From contig CBFHKY010000015.1 in NCBI GenBank assembly GCA_965656525.1, positions 21,927 through 85,926 of the forward strand: a DNA stretch of 64,000 nt, written 5' to 3'. Positions 16,762 through 25,348 of the stretch are shown here, piece by piece. Numbering within the stretch: the first letter of the stretch is position 1; each line of letters opens with the position of its first letter. The notes under the pieces were generated by a model. It ran no database searches. It saw only the letters and a list, made by a program, of their open reading frames with translations, and was not told the origin of the DNA. The position numbers and the translations under genes are program-made. This DNA comes from Pseudomaricurvus sp965656525. GTDB lineage: Bacteria; Pseudomonadota; Gammaproteobacteria; Pseudomonadales; Cellvibrionaceae.

Positions 16762-18996
16762 ATGACCTCTGGTAAGACAACAACGGATACAACCATGATG
16801 ACAAACATCAGTACAGCTAAGGCTCAGCCTGCGCGGCGGCAAGTTGGAGGGTTACAAGTAGCCGAGAGTCTGTACGCATTGGTCAATGACGATATCGCCC
16901 CAGGTACAGGTGTGGCTAGCGCACATTTTTGGCAGCAATTTGAAGCGATCATTAACGATTTAACACCTAAAAATAAAGCTTTACTAAGAAAGCGTGATGA
17001 GTTGCAGAATAGGATTGATGAATGGCATTTGCAGCGTCAAAAGCAACCTCATGACACGCAAGCCTATCAAGAATTTTTGACAGATATAGGCTACATCTTG
17101 CCTGAAGGCGAAGATTTCACGATTACCACACAAGACGTCGACATTGAAATTGCACAACAAGCAGGGCCACAGTTAGTCGTACCGGTTAAAAATGCTCGCT
17201 TCGCGCTGAATGCAGCAAATGCTCGTTGGGGCAGTCTGTATGATGCACTTTATGGTACCGATGCTATACCAGAAGTAGACGGTGCAGAAAAGGCGGGTGG
17301 TTATAACCCAATACGAGGGGCAAAAGTCATTGCTTTTGCACGTCAGCATCTGGATCAATTGGCTCCTCTGGTGCAAGGGTCTCACGCGGATGCGACCCTG
17401 TATCGTATTGATAATGGTCAGTTAATGATTGATCTGGCTTCGGGTACAACAACCTTGCGAGAGCCTGAAAAATTTGTCGGTTTTCAGGGTGCGGCTAAAT
17501 CTCCATCGGCGGTGTTACTCAAAAATAATGGCCTGCATGTAGAAATTCAGGTTGACCGCGAGGGGGCGATTGGCAAAACAGATTCTGCGGGAGTTCAAGA
17601 CTTATTGGTTGAGGCCGCTGTTACTACGATCATGGATTGCGAAGATTCTGTTGCTGCCGTCGATGCTGAAGACAAAGTTGAAGTGTATAAGAACTGGTTA
17701 GGCCTGATGAAAGGGGACTTGTCTGACGCTTTCGAAAAAGGTGGTCAGATGGTTCACCGCACCATGAACCCAGATCGCAATTATCTGACCGGGGATGGTC
17801 GTGAACTGGTTCTTCATGGGCGCAGCCTGATGTTTATTCGTAACGTCGGTCATTTAATGAGTAACCCTGCTATTTTGGATCAAGCAGGAAATGAAGTCCA
17901 AGAAGGTATTATGGACGCCATGATCACAGTGCTGGCCGCTATACATGATTTAAAGGGGAGTTCTAATAAGGGCAACTCCCGTACTGGTAGTGTGTATATC
18001 GTTAAACCAAAAATGCACGGGCCTGAAGAGGTGGCCTTTACCGTTGAGTTGTTCGAGCGTGTTGAACAGGCTTTGGGGTTAACCCCTAACACTGTAAAAG
18101 TGGGTATCATGGACGAAGAGCGACGAACTACGGTGAATTTGAAGGAATGCATTCGTGCAGCACAAGCACGAACGGTATTCATTAACACTGGCTTCTTAGA
18201 CCGCACGGGTGATGAAATTCACACGTCTATGTTAGCGGGTCCATTTGTTCCGAAAACAGAGATGAAACAACAGGCTTGGATTCAAGCCTATGAAAATTGG
18301 AATGTGGACATTGGTTTAGAGTGCGGCTTGCCCGGAAAATCTCAAATTGGTAAAGGTATGTGGCCTATGCCAGATGAAATGGCGGCCATGTTGGAACAAA
18401 AAATTGGTCACCCTTCATCCGGTGCGAATACCGCCTGGGTGCCTTCGCCTAACGGTGCGTGCCTCCACAGTATTCACTACCATCAAGTGGATGTGCTAGC
18501 ACGCCAGAAAAAGTTGGCTTCGCGTCCTCGAGCCTCTTTGAATGACATTCTCTGCATTCCCCTACTAACGGACCCTTCAAAACTCACACAGGAGCAGGTT
18601 CAATTTGAACTGGATAATAACGCTCAGGGTATTTTAGGGTATGTGGTACGTTGGATCGATCAAGGTGTAGGCTGTTCGAAAGTACCAGATATTAACGATG
18701 TTGGTTTAATGGAGGATAGAGCAACGTTGCGAATCTCTTCTCAACATCTGGCTAACTGGTTACACCACGGGATTTGCTCGCCCGATCAAGTGATGGCGTC
18801 GTTTAAACGAATGGCACGGATTGTTGATCAACAAAACAATGATGACCCAAACTATACGAATATGGCACCTACGTTTGATGGGATAGCATTTCGAGCCGCG
18901 TGTGATTTGGTGTTTAAAGGCAAAGAGCAACCGTCAGGTTACACAGAGCCGCTATTACACGCCTACAGGTTACAAAAGAAACAAGTTAATCATTAA
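16762..18996 (+). CDS. glcB: Malate synthase G
   Basis: This enzyme condenses glyoxylate with acetyl-CoA to malate, the second step of the glyoxylate shunt. Malate synthase G features are clear: RRQVGGLQVAESLY at the N-terminus, TIMDCEDSVAAVDAEDKV, MHRTMNPDRNYL-like substrate block and GLECGLPGKSQIGKGMW near the active site. The frame is open from a TTG at 16672, but the first 30 codons do not look like family sequence; ATG 16762 gives 744 residues, near the usual 725, and ATG 16795 is also possible. A perfect 17-bp stem terminator follows the stop codon. Confidence 0.95.
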   Translation: MTSGKTTTDTTMMTNISTAKAQPARRQVGGLQVAESLYALVNDDIAPGTGVASAHFWQQFEAIINDLTPKNKALLRKRDELQNRIDEWHLQRQKQPHDTQAYQEFLTDIGYILPEGEDFTITTQDVDIEIAQQAGPQLVVPVKNARFALNAANARWGSLYDALYGTDAIPEVDGAEKAGGYNPIRGAKVIAFARQHLDQLAPLVQGSHADATLYRIDNGQLMIDLASGTTTLREPEKFVGFQGAAKSPSAVLLKNNGLHVEIQVDREGAIGKTDSAGVQDLLVEAAVTTIMDCEDSVAAVDAEDKVEVYKNWLGLMKGDLSDAFEKGGQMVHRTMNPDRNYLTGDGRELVLHGRSLMFIRNVGHLMSNPAILDQAGNEVQEGIMDAMITVLAAIHDLKGSSNKGNSRTGSVYIVKPKMHGPEEVAFTVELFERVEQALGLTPNTVKVGIMDEERRTTVNLKECIRAAQARTVFINTGFLDRTGDEIHTSMLAGPFVPKTEMKQQAWIQAYENWNVDIGLECGLPGKSQIGKGMWPMPDEMAAMLEQKIGHPSSGANTAWVPSPNGACLHSIHYHQVDVLARQKKLASRPRASLNDILCIPLLTDPSKLTQEQVQFELDNNAQGILGYVVRWIDQGVGCSKVPDINDVGLMEDRATLRISSQHLANWLHHGICSPDQVMASFKRMARIVDQQNNDDPNYTNMAPTFDGIAFRAACDLVFKGKEQPSGYTEPLLHAYRLQKKQVNH

Positions 18997-19013
18997 ACTC
19001 TTAAGTTTTATCA

Positions 19014-19050
19014 GACAAAAAAAGCTCGGTAGTACCGAGCTTTTTTTGTC
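19014..19050. terminator. Strong rho-independent terminator after glcB
   Basis: A perfect 17-bp stem (arms 19014-19030 and 19034-19050, loop AGT) with a GCTCGGT core, an A-run before and seven T after. The symmetry means it could work on both strands. Confidence 0.92.
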
Positions 19051-19589
19051 AATAAGGGTTGACAGTGTGGTTCAAAAACCATTTCTTTGTGTCAAAAAAA
19101 TGTTGGCAAAAAGAATTATTTGTGACTACGGCGGCTTCGGCGTTAACGGCCGCTTACTTGTTATGCACATTTGTACGTTTTGATGCTTAGTTAACCAAAA
19201 AAATTGTTTGGTTTTCATTTTTATCTCTTGCAAAAGCATAACTTATTGATTTTAAAGGTAAAATTTGTTTTGGTTAAAAAGTGTACAATCTGTTGTTGCC
19301 CGCTGATTAGAAGGCTTTGAGCTAGATTTCTAGAGGTTGTTCACTGACTTATCCACAGATTCTGTGGAAAAAAATAATGTTAAATTTTCGTGTCAATTTC
19401 TTGTCACCAACAGTGACGACGGCTTTCAGCGTGTGCACAAATCGTTACTATTTGAAATAGTCACGGGTCTTGTTGTCGGGCACTTCAGTTGTGTGATCTA
19501 TCATAGGGCAGGCCTAGGTCGTGAGCGCACCTCTTCGGTGATATATAATAATCTGTCAACTGAACTATCGTCACCGTGTGAAAAAATCT
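19051..19589. other. Long AT-rich intergenic region upstream of trmH
   Basis: About 540 bases with no convincing gene. It contains AACCAAA...TTTGGTT as an inverted repeat near 19192-19214 and a perfect DnaA-box sequence embedded in a palindrome at 19349-19369. The trmH promoter must lie here; I did not find a clear consensus pair. Confidence 0.55.
19349..19369. promoter_or_regulatory. DnaA-box consensus overlapping a palindrome
   Basis: TTATCCACA (19349-19357) matches the DnaA box consensus exactly, and TCCACAGA-T-TCTGTGGA (19353-19369) is a perfect 8-bp inverted repeat overlapping it. Only one box is seen, with no dnaA, dnaN or parAB nearby, so this is not evidence for a replication origin. 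Confidence 0.45.
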
Positions 19590-20288
19590 ATGACCCCAGA
19601 ACGATTTTCTAGAATTCAGGCTGTATTGAATCGCCGCCAACCGGATCTAACCGTCATTACCGATGAGGTACACAAAGGTCGTAACCTTTCAGCGATTATT
19701 CGCACGTGTGATGCGGTGGGTATATCGCAGTTCCATTGTGTCGAGCCTAAAAGTGGTTACAGAGCTTATCGCGGTACCGCGCTGGGCAGTAATAAGTGGG
19801 TAGAAACGATTTTGCATCAAAATGTCAGCCAAGCCATTTTGTCGCTTAAACAATCAGGGTTTCAGGTTGTCGCAGCCAATTTGTCTGATCGTGCCGTCGA
19901 TTTCCGACAGGTTGACTACACATCGCCCACAGCCTTGCTGATGGGAACAGAGAAAGAGGGCGTAAGCCATGAAGCCTTACGTTTGGTGGATAAAGAAGTG
20001 GTTATTCCCATGATGGGTATGGTGGAATCCTTTAATGTATCGGCGGCCTGCTCAATCATTTTGACCGAAGCGCAATGGCAGAGGCAAAACGCTGGTCTTT
20101 ATGATTCTCGACGCCTGAGCGAGGATGTCTACCAAAAGCAGTTGTTTCGCTGGTGTCAGCCAACACTGACAGAGTATTGTGATAGTCATGGTTTTGATTA
20201 CCCTCCACTGGACGACGAAGGTGATGTCATTGATCCATCTGCGTGGTATCAATCGATGAGAGCTCTGGAGAAAGATTCCAAAGGCTAA
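19590..20288 (+). CDS. trmH: tRNA (guanosine-2'-O-)-methyltransferase TrmH
   Basis: This SPOUT-class methyltransferase modifies G18 in the D-loop of tRNA using S-adenosylmethionine. Motif 1 is seen as NLSAIIRTCDAVG, motif 2 as LLMGTEKEGVS and motif 3 as IPMMGMVESFNVSAACSIIL, in family order, with a C-terminal extension like that of E. coli TrmH. The frame opens with a GTG at 19578, but the ATG at 19590 gives the N-terminus MTPERFSRIQ that matches family members. The gene is flanked by long non-coding regions and appears monocistronic. Confidence 0.93.
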   Translation: MTPERFSRIQAVLNRRQPDLTVITDEVHKGRNLSAIIRTCDAVGISQFHCVEPKSGYRAYRGTALGSNKWVETILHQNVSQAILSLKQSGFQVVAANLSDRAVDFRQVDYTSPTALLMGTEKEGVSHEALRLVDKEVVIPMMGMVESFNVSAACSIILTEAQWQRQNAGLYDSRRLSEDVYQKQLFRWCQPTLTEYCDSHGFDYPPLDDEGDVIDPSAWYQSMRALEKDSKG

Positions 20289-20330
20289 AAATATCTACAG
20301 CTTTTTATGAGCACCTATAAAATTAAGAGC

Positions 20331-20471
20331 AAAAAAAACCCGGCCTCAGGGGGAGAGTACCGGGTCAAGACCATTAGGAGTGAAACATTCAAGACTTTCG
20401 TCTTAAAGTGAGTTGACCACTCAGTTCAACTCAACTGATGTATTTACACTTGGGGGATTGCAACATCAGTT
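20331..20471 (-). ncRNA. Candidate structured small RNA or 3' UTR
   Basis: Read on the minus strand, four stem-loops follow each other. First, AACTGATGT pairs with ACATCAGTT (20463-20471 with 20433-20441) around a 21-base loop containing CCCCC. Second, TGAGTTGA pairs with TCAACTCA (20433-20426 with 20416-20409). Third, AAGAC-GAAA-GTCTT is a GNRA-type tetraloop hairpin (20404-20391). Last, ACCCGG/CCGGGT (20365-20338) is followed by eight T, a rho-independent terminator. The first two stems share one base pair at their boundary. The RNA could be independent or a processed 3' end of the minus-strand gene at 20640-20969. No clear promoter was found, and I do not recognise a known family. Confidence 0.4.
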
Positions 20472-20639
20472 AATCTAAGTATTGAGCAAAAAAGCCAGAT
20501 TGCCAGCAAGGAAGATGGTTTTTTTAAAAGGATTTGCAATATTGTTTTGTGGGTCGCCTTCTTAATCGCTATATATCTAAAGATCTGGCTTCGCTGTGTT
20601 TTTTGTTTTTGAGCCTGCTGCTCCTTAACCTGCTTCGCA

Positions 20640-20969
20640 TTAAAGAGAGTAGAGCGCCACAGTGTCGCCAATCAATACTTCTAAACGTGTTGCGGTTGAA
20701 CTTCTAAAGACGCTTTGATCGAGTGTTTTGCGCAGTTCGCTCAGCCTCTCGCGACAACGACGAAAAGAGTCCGATATTGGCTCGTATTCCAAATCGTGAT
20801 CCTGAATACTTAATTTGGCCAGCTCAGTTTGTTCTTGATAAACCGCATTGATGACATCAAAAAAACGGTCTTTGTGCTGCAAAGTGGAGGCCTCCCAATA
20901 AGCGTCCTCCAGTGTTTGTAATAATTCAGTGAGCAGGGAAATGCTGTCAGCGATACAGGTTTTGGCCAT
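20640..20969 (-). CDS. Small helical protein of unknown function
   Basis: I do not recognise this 109-residue protein. It is predicted to be largely helical, soluble and acidic, without signal peptide or membrane segment, with several charged heptad-like stretches (SLLTELLQTLEDAYWEAS, RRCRERLSELRKTLDQ). The frame extends 15 codons further upstream, but the ATG at 20969 has a textbook AGGAG seven bases before it, while the longer start has none. It is the only minus-strand gene between trmH and the lipoprotein gene. The small RNA candidate lies downstream in its transcript. Confidence 0.65.
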   Translation of the reverse strand: MAKTCIADSISLLTELLQTLEDAYWEASTLQHKDRFFDVINAVYQEQTELAKLSIQDHDLEYEPISDSFRRCRERLSELRKTLDQSVFRSSTATRLEVLIGDTVALYSL

Positions 20970-21145
20970 TGATGACTCCTCAGGGTAGTTGCTGTTTCTT
21001 TTGAGTATAGACAAAAAAAGACTGAATGAAGGTTTATAAGCTGATCCCCCTTTGAGTGCTTTAATTCTGTGCGCTTTGACGCAGTTTAAGTACTAAACAC
21101 TTTGGTCGATAACTCGGTACCAAAAATAGTTAAGAAACAGATGTT

Positions 21146-21778
21146 ATGAGAGACTTTTTACGTAACCAAAGCACATGGCTGAGACGATTAAAGTTGTTTT
21201 GGTGGGTATGGCTTTTAGCGGGGGTCTTGCTGGGCGGTTGTGAAAGCAATACTTCACAACCATTCCGATTTCATAATGAAAGATTATGGGGAGTATTGGG
21301 CTCTGAAAATCACGCCAGTACTCGTCAATGGGTTGTCTCACAAAGGGCTATTCTCTGTGTGCCACCGGTTGAGTTAAACGAAACGTTTTTAATTGACCAA
21401 GAAAGTAAATCCAAAAAACTGCAGGTTTTACTGCATTCGTCACTGAATCGTCGTTTCCGTGCAGCCAGAATGATGGCCCACACTATGGCGTCATCTCAAG
21501 GTTGTCACTATGAGGTTCAGGCAGAGCTATTGCTGGAAAAAAATAGAATAAACAGTTTATTTGAATGGATGAATGCTAGCCCCAGTGATGCCATAGGCAG
21601 TGATAAGCTTATGCTAAAAATTAGCTTGTCAGAAACACAGGCAGGCAGTCTTCTAGACGTCACGACGGTTTCACTAACTAATGCGTGGTTAGTGACCCAC
21701 ACAGATCATTTTAACGTACTCCTATCACAAGCTTTTGATTTATATGCGCAGCAGCTTACTTCCGCAAGTCCTCGTTAG
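21146..21778 (+). CDS. Lipoprotein, possibly DUF4823-like
   Basis: This 210-residue protein begins with a basic stretch and a hydrophobic helix ending in the lipobox LLGGC (Cys near residue 32), so it should be lipidated and membrane-attached in the periplasm. The mature part contains paired cysteines and a region of alternating beta and helix (AILCVPPVELNETFL, HYEVQAELLLEKNRI, LMLKISLSETQAGSLLDVTT). This resembles the DUF4823 type of small envelope lipoproteins, but the match is from memory. Its C-terminus is close to the DUF1285 gene, 49 bases downstream on the same strand. Confidence 0.7.
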   Translation: MRDFLRNQSTWLRRLKLFWWVWLLAGVLLGGCESNTSQPFRFHNERLWGVLGSENHASTRQWVVSQRAILCVPPVELNETFLIDQESKSKKLQVLLHSSLNRRFRAARMMAHTMASSQGCHYEVQAELLLEKNRINSLFEWMNASPSDAIGSDKLMLKISLSETQAGSLLDVTTVSLTNAWLVTHTDHFNVLLSQAFDLYAQQLTSASPR

Positions 21779-21827
21779 AAATGATAAGCTACTGCAAACA
21801 TTTTTACTTCACCAAGTGGCTATTTTT

Positions 21828-22379
21828 ATGCAAGGTACAGCTGACAACTTATTTCAATCGATTGCTCAAATGGAAGAAGATTATCAGGCCTCTTTGCCTC
21901 CCGTGCATTTATGGAACCCAGAACTCAGTGGGGACTTGGACATGCGTATTGACAGGGAAGGGCGCTGGTTTTACCAAGGCGGAGAAATTCATCGTGCAGC
22001 TATGGTTAAAATGTTTTCTCGTATATTAAAACGAGAAGGGGATGACTTCTTTTTAGTTACGCCGGTAGAAAAGTGGCGTATTCAGGTGGATGTCGCACCT
22101 TTTCTGATGACCGACTTCACCATTGTTAAAGATGATGATGCTTATTCTGAAGGTATTTTACTGACTACGAATGTGGGTAATGAAGTGCTGCTAAATCAAG
22201 ACCACCCACTCTGGGTTGATACTGCTGAAGATGGTTCTCCGCTACCGATGGTTATGGTACGAGATGGACTGCCTGGCTTATTGAGTCGCAGCGTTTATTA
22301 TCGGTTGGTCGAGCACGCTCGGGAGCAAGATGGGCATTTTTATGTGATATCTGTCGGCGAGCGCTTTTTACTTGGGTAG
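21828..22379 (+). CDS. DUF1285 family protein
   Basis: This 183-residue soluble protein matches DUF1285: PPVHLWNPELSGDLDMRID near the N-terminus, then GRWFYQGGEIHRAAMVKMFS, the REGDDFFLVTPVEKWRI segment and DGLPGLLSRSVYYRLVE near the C-terminus. The biochemical role of the family is unknown. The frame is open from an ATG at 21735 inside the lipoprotein gene, but ATG 21828 gives the family-like N-terminus. It may be co-transcribed with the lipoprotein gene. An 18-bp perfect terminator stem follows and separates it from the convergent ETF-QO gene. Confidence 0.88.
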   Translation: MQGTADNLFQSIAQMEEDYQASLPPVHLWNPELSGDLDMRIDREGRWFYQGGEIHRAAMVKMFSRILKREGDDFFLVTPVEKWRIQVDVAPFLMTDFTIVKDDDAYSEGILLTTNVGNEVLLNQDHPLWVDTAEDGSPLPMVMVRDGLPGLLSRSVYYRLVEHAREQDGHFYVISVGERFLLG

Positions 22380-22420
22380 TTAATCAGTACTCATAACTGG
22401 CAATTGTTGGTGTGCTCAAG

Positions 22421-22458
22421 CGCACAAAAAAACCGGCTATAGCCGGTTTTTTTGTGCG
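22421..22458. terminator. Bidirectional terminator
   Basis: The arms 22421-22438 and 22441-22458 are perfectly complementary over 18 bp, with a CCGGCT core flanked by runs of seven A and seven T. It serves the convergent DUF1285 and ETF-QO genes. Confidence 0.93.
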
Positions 22459-22471
22459 TGCAGATTGCAAA

Positions 22472-24112
22472 CTACATATTAGGATAGTTTGGTCCACCTG
22501 CGCCTTCAGGAACAACCCAAGTAATGTTTTGGGTGGGATCTTTGATGTCACATGTTTTGCAGTGAACGCAGTTTTGCGCATTGATTTGCAAACGAGGGTC
22601 GCCGCTGGCTTCTTGTACAATTTCATAAACCCCTGCAGGACAGTAAAGCTGAGCGGGTTCATTATATTGTGCTAAGTTGATTTTAATTGGCACCTCTGCA
22701 TCTTTCAGTGTGAGATGGCAAGGCTGATCTTCTTCATGATTCGTATTTGACAAGAAAACTGAAGACAGCTTATCAAAGCTCAGCTTTCCATCCGGTTTAG
22801 GGTAATTGATTTTCGCGCATTCAGACGCTTGCTTTAATTGCGCGTGATCTTTACCGGTATCTCGGAATGTCATAGGCAGTTTGCCCGCTAAAATGTTTTG
22901 CTCAATCCATGTGATGCCAGCACCCACAATGGTGCCAAATTTGTGAAGCATCCCAACAAAGTTGCGAGACTTATACAGATCTTCTTGCAGCCAAGAGTTC
23001 TTGAAATTCTCACCATAAGCAACAAGGTCATCATGGGACTGTCCGGCTTGCAGTGCTTTGACGACTGTTTCAGCTGCGATCATGCCACTTTTCATGGCCG
23101 TATGGTTGCCTTTGATTTTGACGGCGTTCATGGTGCCGGCATCACAACCGATCACTAAACCGCCGGGGAAATGCATTTTAGGCAGAGAGTTCAAGCCTCC
23201 TTTTGCCAGTGCGCGAGCGCCATAGGCAATACGGGTTCCGCCCTCTAGATATTTCTTGGTTTCAGGGTGGTGTTTGAAACGCTGGAACTCATCAAACGGG
23301 CTCATATGAGGGTTGCTGTAATTGAGATCGGCAATTAAACCCACAAATACTTGATTATTTTCGGCGTGGTAAAGAAATGCGCCACCGGTTGAGCCGCTTT
23401 CAGACAGTGGCCAGCCTGTACCGTGCACAACCAGACCCTCGACATGCTGTTCGGCTGGGATATCCCAGATCTCTTTGATGCCAATTCCGTAATGTTGAGG
23501 GTCTTTGCCTTCGTCTAACGCAAAATTAGCAATCAATTGTTTGCCTAGATGGCCACGACAGCCTTCGGCAAACAAGGTGTATTTACCGTGCAGCTCCATG
23601 CCCGGCATGTAGGAATCTTTTTGCTCCCCGTTCATGCCTATGCCCATGTCGCCAGTGGCGATGCCTTTAACACTGCCATCTTCGTTGTAAACCACTTCGG
23701 AAGCGGCAAACCCAGGGAAAATTTCAACGCCTAGCCCTTCAGCTTGCTCGGCAAGCCAGCGACACACATTGCCCATAGAAACAATGTAGTTACCTTCATT
23801 GTGCATAGGGGCAGGGATGAGAAAGTTGGGCACTCGTATCGCCTTTTCTTGACCAGTATAGAAGAACATATGATCTTCTTTTACGGGTGCATTTAGCGGA
23901 GCGCCATTCTCAATAGCATCAGGGAATAGCTCCAGTAGCGCGCGTGGCTCTAAGACTGCACCTGAAAGAATATGAGCGCCGACTTCAGAGCCTTTCTCTA
24001 CGACACAAACACTGATTTCATCACTAAGCTGACGAATACGGCACGCGGCTGCAAGACCAGAGGGACCAGCGCCGACAATAACGACGTCGTATTCCATGTA
24101 TTCACGTTCCAC
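22472..24112 (-). CDS. Electron transfer flavoprotein-ubiquinone oxidoreductase
   Basis: This 546-residue enzyme takes electrons from reduced ETF and passes them to ubiquinone in the inner membrane, linking fatty-acid and amino-acid dehydrogenases to respiration. The FAD-binding GAGPSGLAAACRI starts at about residue 12, the substrate/quinone-side sequence HGTGWPLSES lies mid-protein, and the C-terminus carries the 4Fe-4S ligands NCVHCKTCDIKDP followed by PEGAGGPNYPNM, the usual family end. The start is GTG at 24112, supported by AGGAGAG about eight bases upstream; the ATG at 24097 has no such site. It is divergent from etfBA, its electron donor. Confidence 0.96.
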   Translation of the reverse strand: MEREYMEYDVVIVGAGPSGLAAACRIRQLSDEISVCVVEKGSEVGAHILSGAVLEPRALLELFPDAIENGAPLNAPVKEDHMFFYTGQEKAIRVPNFLIPAPMHNEGNYIVSMGNVCRWLAEQAEGLGVEIFPGFAASEVVYNEDGSVKGIATGDMGIGMNGEQKDSYMPGMELHGKYTLFAEGCRGHLGKQLIANFALDEGKDPQHYGIGIKEIWDIPAEQHVEGLVVHGTGWPLSESGSTGGAFLYHAENNQVFVGLIADLNYSNPHMSPFDEFQRFKHHPETKKYLEGGTRIAYGARALAKGGLNSLPKMHFPGGLVIGCDAGTMNAVKIKGNHTAMKSGMIAAETVVKALQAGQSHDDLVAYGENFKNSWLQEDLYKSRNFVGMLHKFGTIVGAGITWIEQNILAGKLPMTFRDTGKDHAQLKQASECAKINYPKPDGKLSFDKLSSVFLSNTNHEEDQPCHLTLKDAEVPIKINLAQYNEPAQLYCPAGVYEIVQEASGDPRLQINAQNCVHCKTCDIKDPTQNITWVVPEGAGGPNYPNM

Positions 24113-24598
24113 AGTCTTCTCTCCTGACGGTTCTTGAAAATATTGAACTGCTGGCAGTTACTCGGCTAATCAGGCAGTAGCTGACAGAGTCATGTAAGTT
24201 GTTTGGTGTGAATTATATAGAAGCTAAGCGCTTGAAACCATAAACAATGATTAACATCGTCGGTGTTTGTGGCATGTTATTTGTTTGTGAATGATGCTTA
24301 CTAGGTATTTACAAAAGCTTTATTATTTCAGTATGAATGAAAATCAATCCTTTGTTACGTTGTTATGCGTATACTAGGCCACGTGAATATGCCTATTGTA
24401 TCCATTATAACTGTTTGAAATGCAGATTTAGGCCCTCGGGCTTGATTTTAGGGGCTGAAAGCGTCAGTATAGCCGCCGCTCAAAAGGCCGATATCCCTTG
24501 TACTGTGGGCCCGGCCCGGCTTTCGAGCCATGGAACCGCCAGCCACTGAGTTGTTGGTTTTGGTATCTATCCTTAACAGATAAGCGAATGGGAAATCC
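24113..24598. other. Divergent intergenic region ETF-QO / etfB
   Basis: These 486 bases hold no convincing gene. The left half is AT-rich and the right half is notably GC-rich, with GGGCCCGGCC and a GGCT-TTCG-AGCC tetraloop hairpin (24518-24529) about 70 bases before etfB. The etfBA and ETF-QO promoters must lie here; TATACT at 24370-24375 is a possible -10 for etfB without a good -35. A structured leader for etfB is possible. Confidence 0.45.
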
Positions 24599-25348
24599 AT
24601 GAAGATTCTTGTTGCAGTGAAGCGCGTTGTTGACTACAACGTGAAAGTCCGTCCTAAGTCTGACGGTTCCGGCGTTGATATCGCTAACGCTAAAATGTCG
24701 ATCAATCCATTTTGTGAAATAGCCGTAGAAGAAGCTGTTCGCCTGAAAGAAAAAGGTGTGGCAACTGAAATTATCGCTGTTTCTATGGGGCCAAAACAGT
24801 CACAAGAGCAAATTCGTACGGCTATGGCTCTTGGTGCAGATCGCGGTATTCTCGTTGAAACCAACGAAGAGTTGCAGCCTTTGGCTATCGCCAAATGCTT
24901 GAAGGCGATCGTTGAAAAAGAAAGCCCAGACATGGTGATTTTAGGTAAGCAAACCATCGATGGCGACAACAACCAAACGGGTCAAATGTTGGGTGCATTA
25001 ACAGGCATGCCACAAGGCACTTTTGCGTCAGAAGTTGTTATCGAAGATGGCAAGGTCAATGTTACTCGTGAAATTGATGGCGGCTTACAAACGGTTTCAC
25101 TTAAGCTGCCTGCAATCGTGACAACTGATTTGCGTTTGAATGAGCCACGTTATGCGTCTTTGCCAAACATAATGAAGGCCAAGAAGAAGCCTTTGGATAC
25201 CACCACACCAGAAGAGCTGGGTGTCGATGCAGCTCCACGCGTACAAACACTCAAAGTGGAATCACCTGCTCAGCGTCAAGCCGGTATCAAAGTTGCTGAT
25301 GTGGCTGAACTTGTTGAAAAACTGAAGAACGAGGCGAAGGTAATCTGA
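24599..25348 (+). CDS. etfB: Electron transfer flavoprotein beta subunit
   Basis: This 249-residue subunit binds AMP and forms the ETF heterodimer with EtfA. The N-terminus MKILVAVKRVVDYNVKVR is the standard family opening, and the family signature VTREIDGGLQTVSLKLPAIVTTDLRLNEPRYASLP-type segment lies at residues about 155-190, seen here as EIDGGLQTVSLKLPAIVT. ETF carries electrons from acyl-CoA and other dehydrogenases to ETF-QO, which is encoded divergently upstream. Its TGA overlaps the first base of the etfA ATG, indicating coupled translation. GGGAAA lies before the start codon. Confidence 0.97.
   Translation: MKILVAVKRVVDYNVKVRPKSDGSGVDIANAKMSINPFCEIAVEEAVRLKEKGVATEIIAVSMGPKQSQEQIRTAMALGADRGILVETNEELQPLAIAKCLKAIVEKESPDMVILGKQTIDGDNNQTGQMLGALTGMPQGTFASEVVIEDGKVNVTREIDGGLQTVSLKLPAIVTTDLRLNEPRYASLPNIMKAKKKPLDTTTPEELGVDAAPRVQTLKVESPAQRQAGIKVADVAELVEKLKNEAKVI

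Noticed and set aside
19192..19214. AACCAAA...TTTGGTT as a terminator
   Set aside because: The arms are AT-rich, there is no stable GC core, and a stronger terminator lies about 150 bases upstream.
20444..20671. Minus-strand 75-codon frame next to the helical-protein gene
   Set aside because: It overlaps the real gene's 3' end and the hairpin region, has no ribosome binding site and looks like non-coding sequence.
24337..24549. 70-codon plus-strand frame upstream of etfB
   Set aside because: The peptide has no family features and covers a GC-rich leader with hairpins. There is no ribosome binding site.
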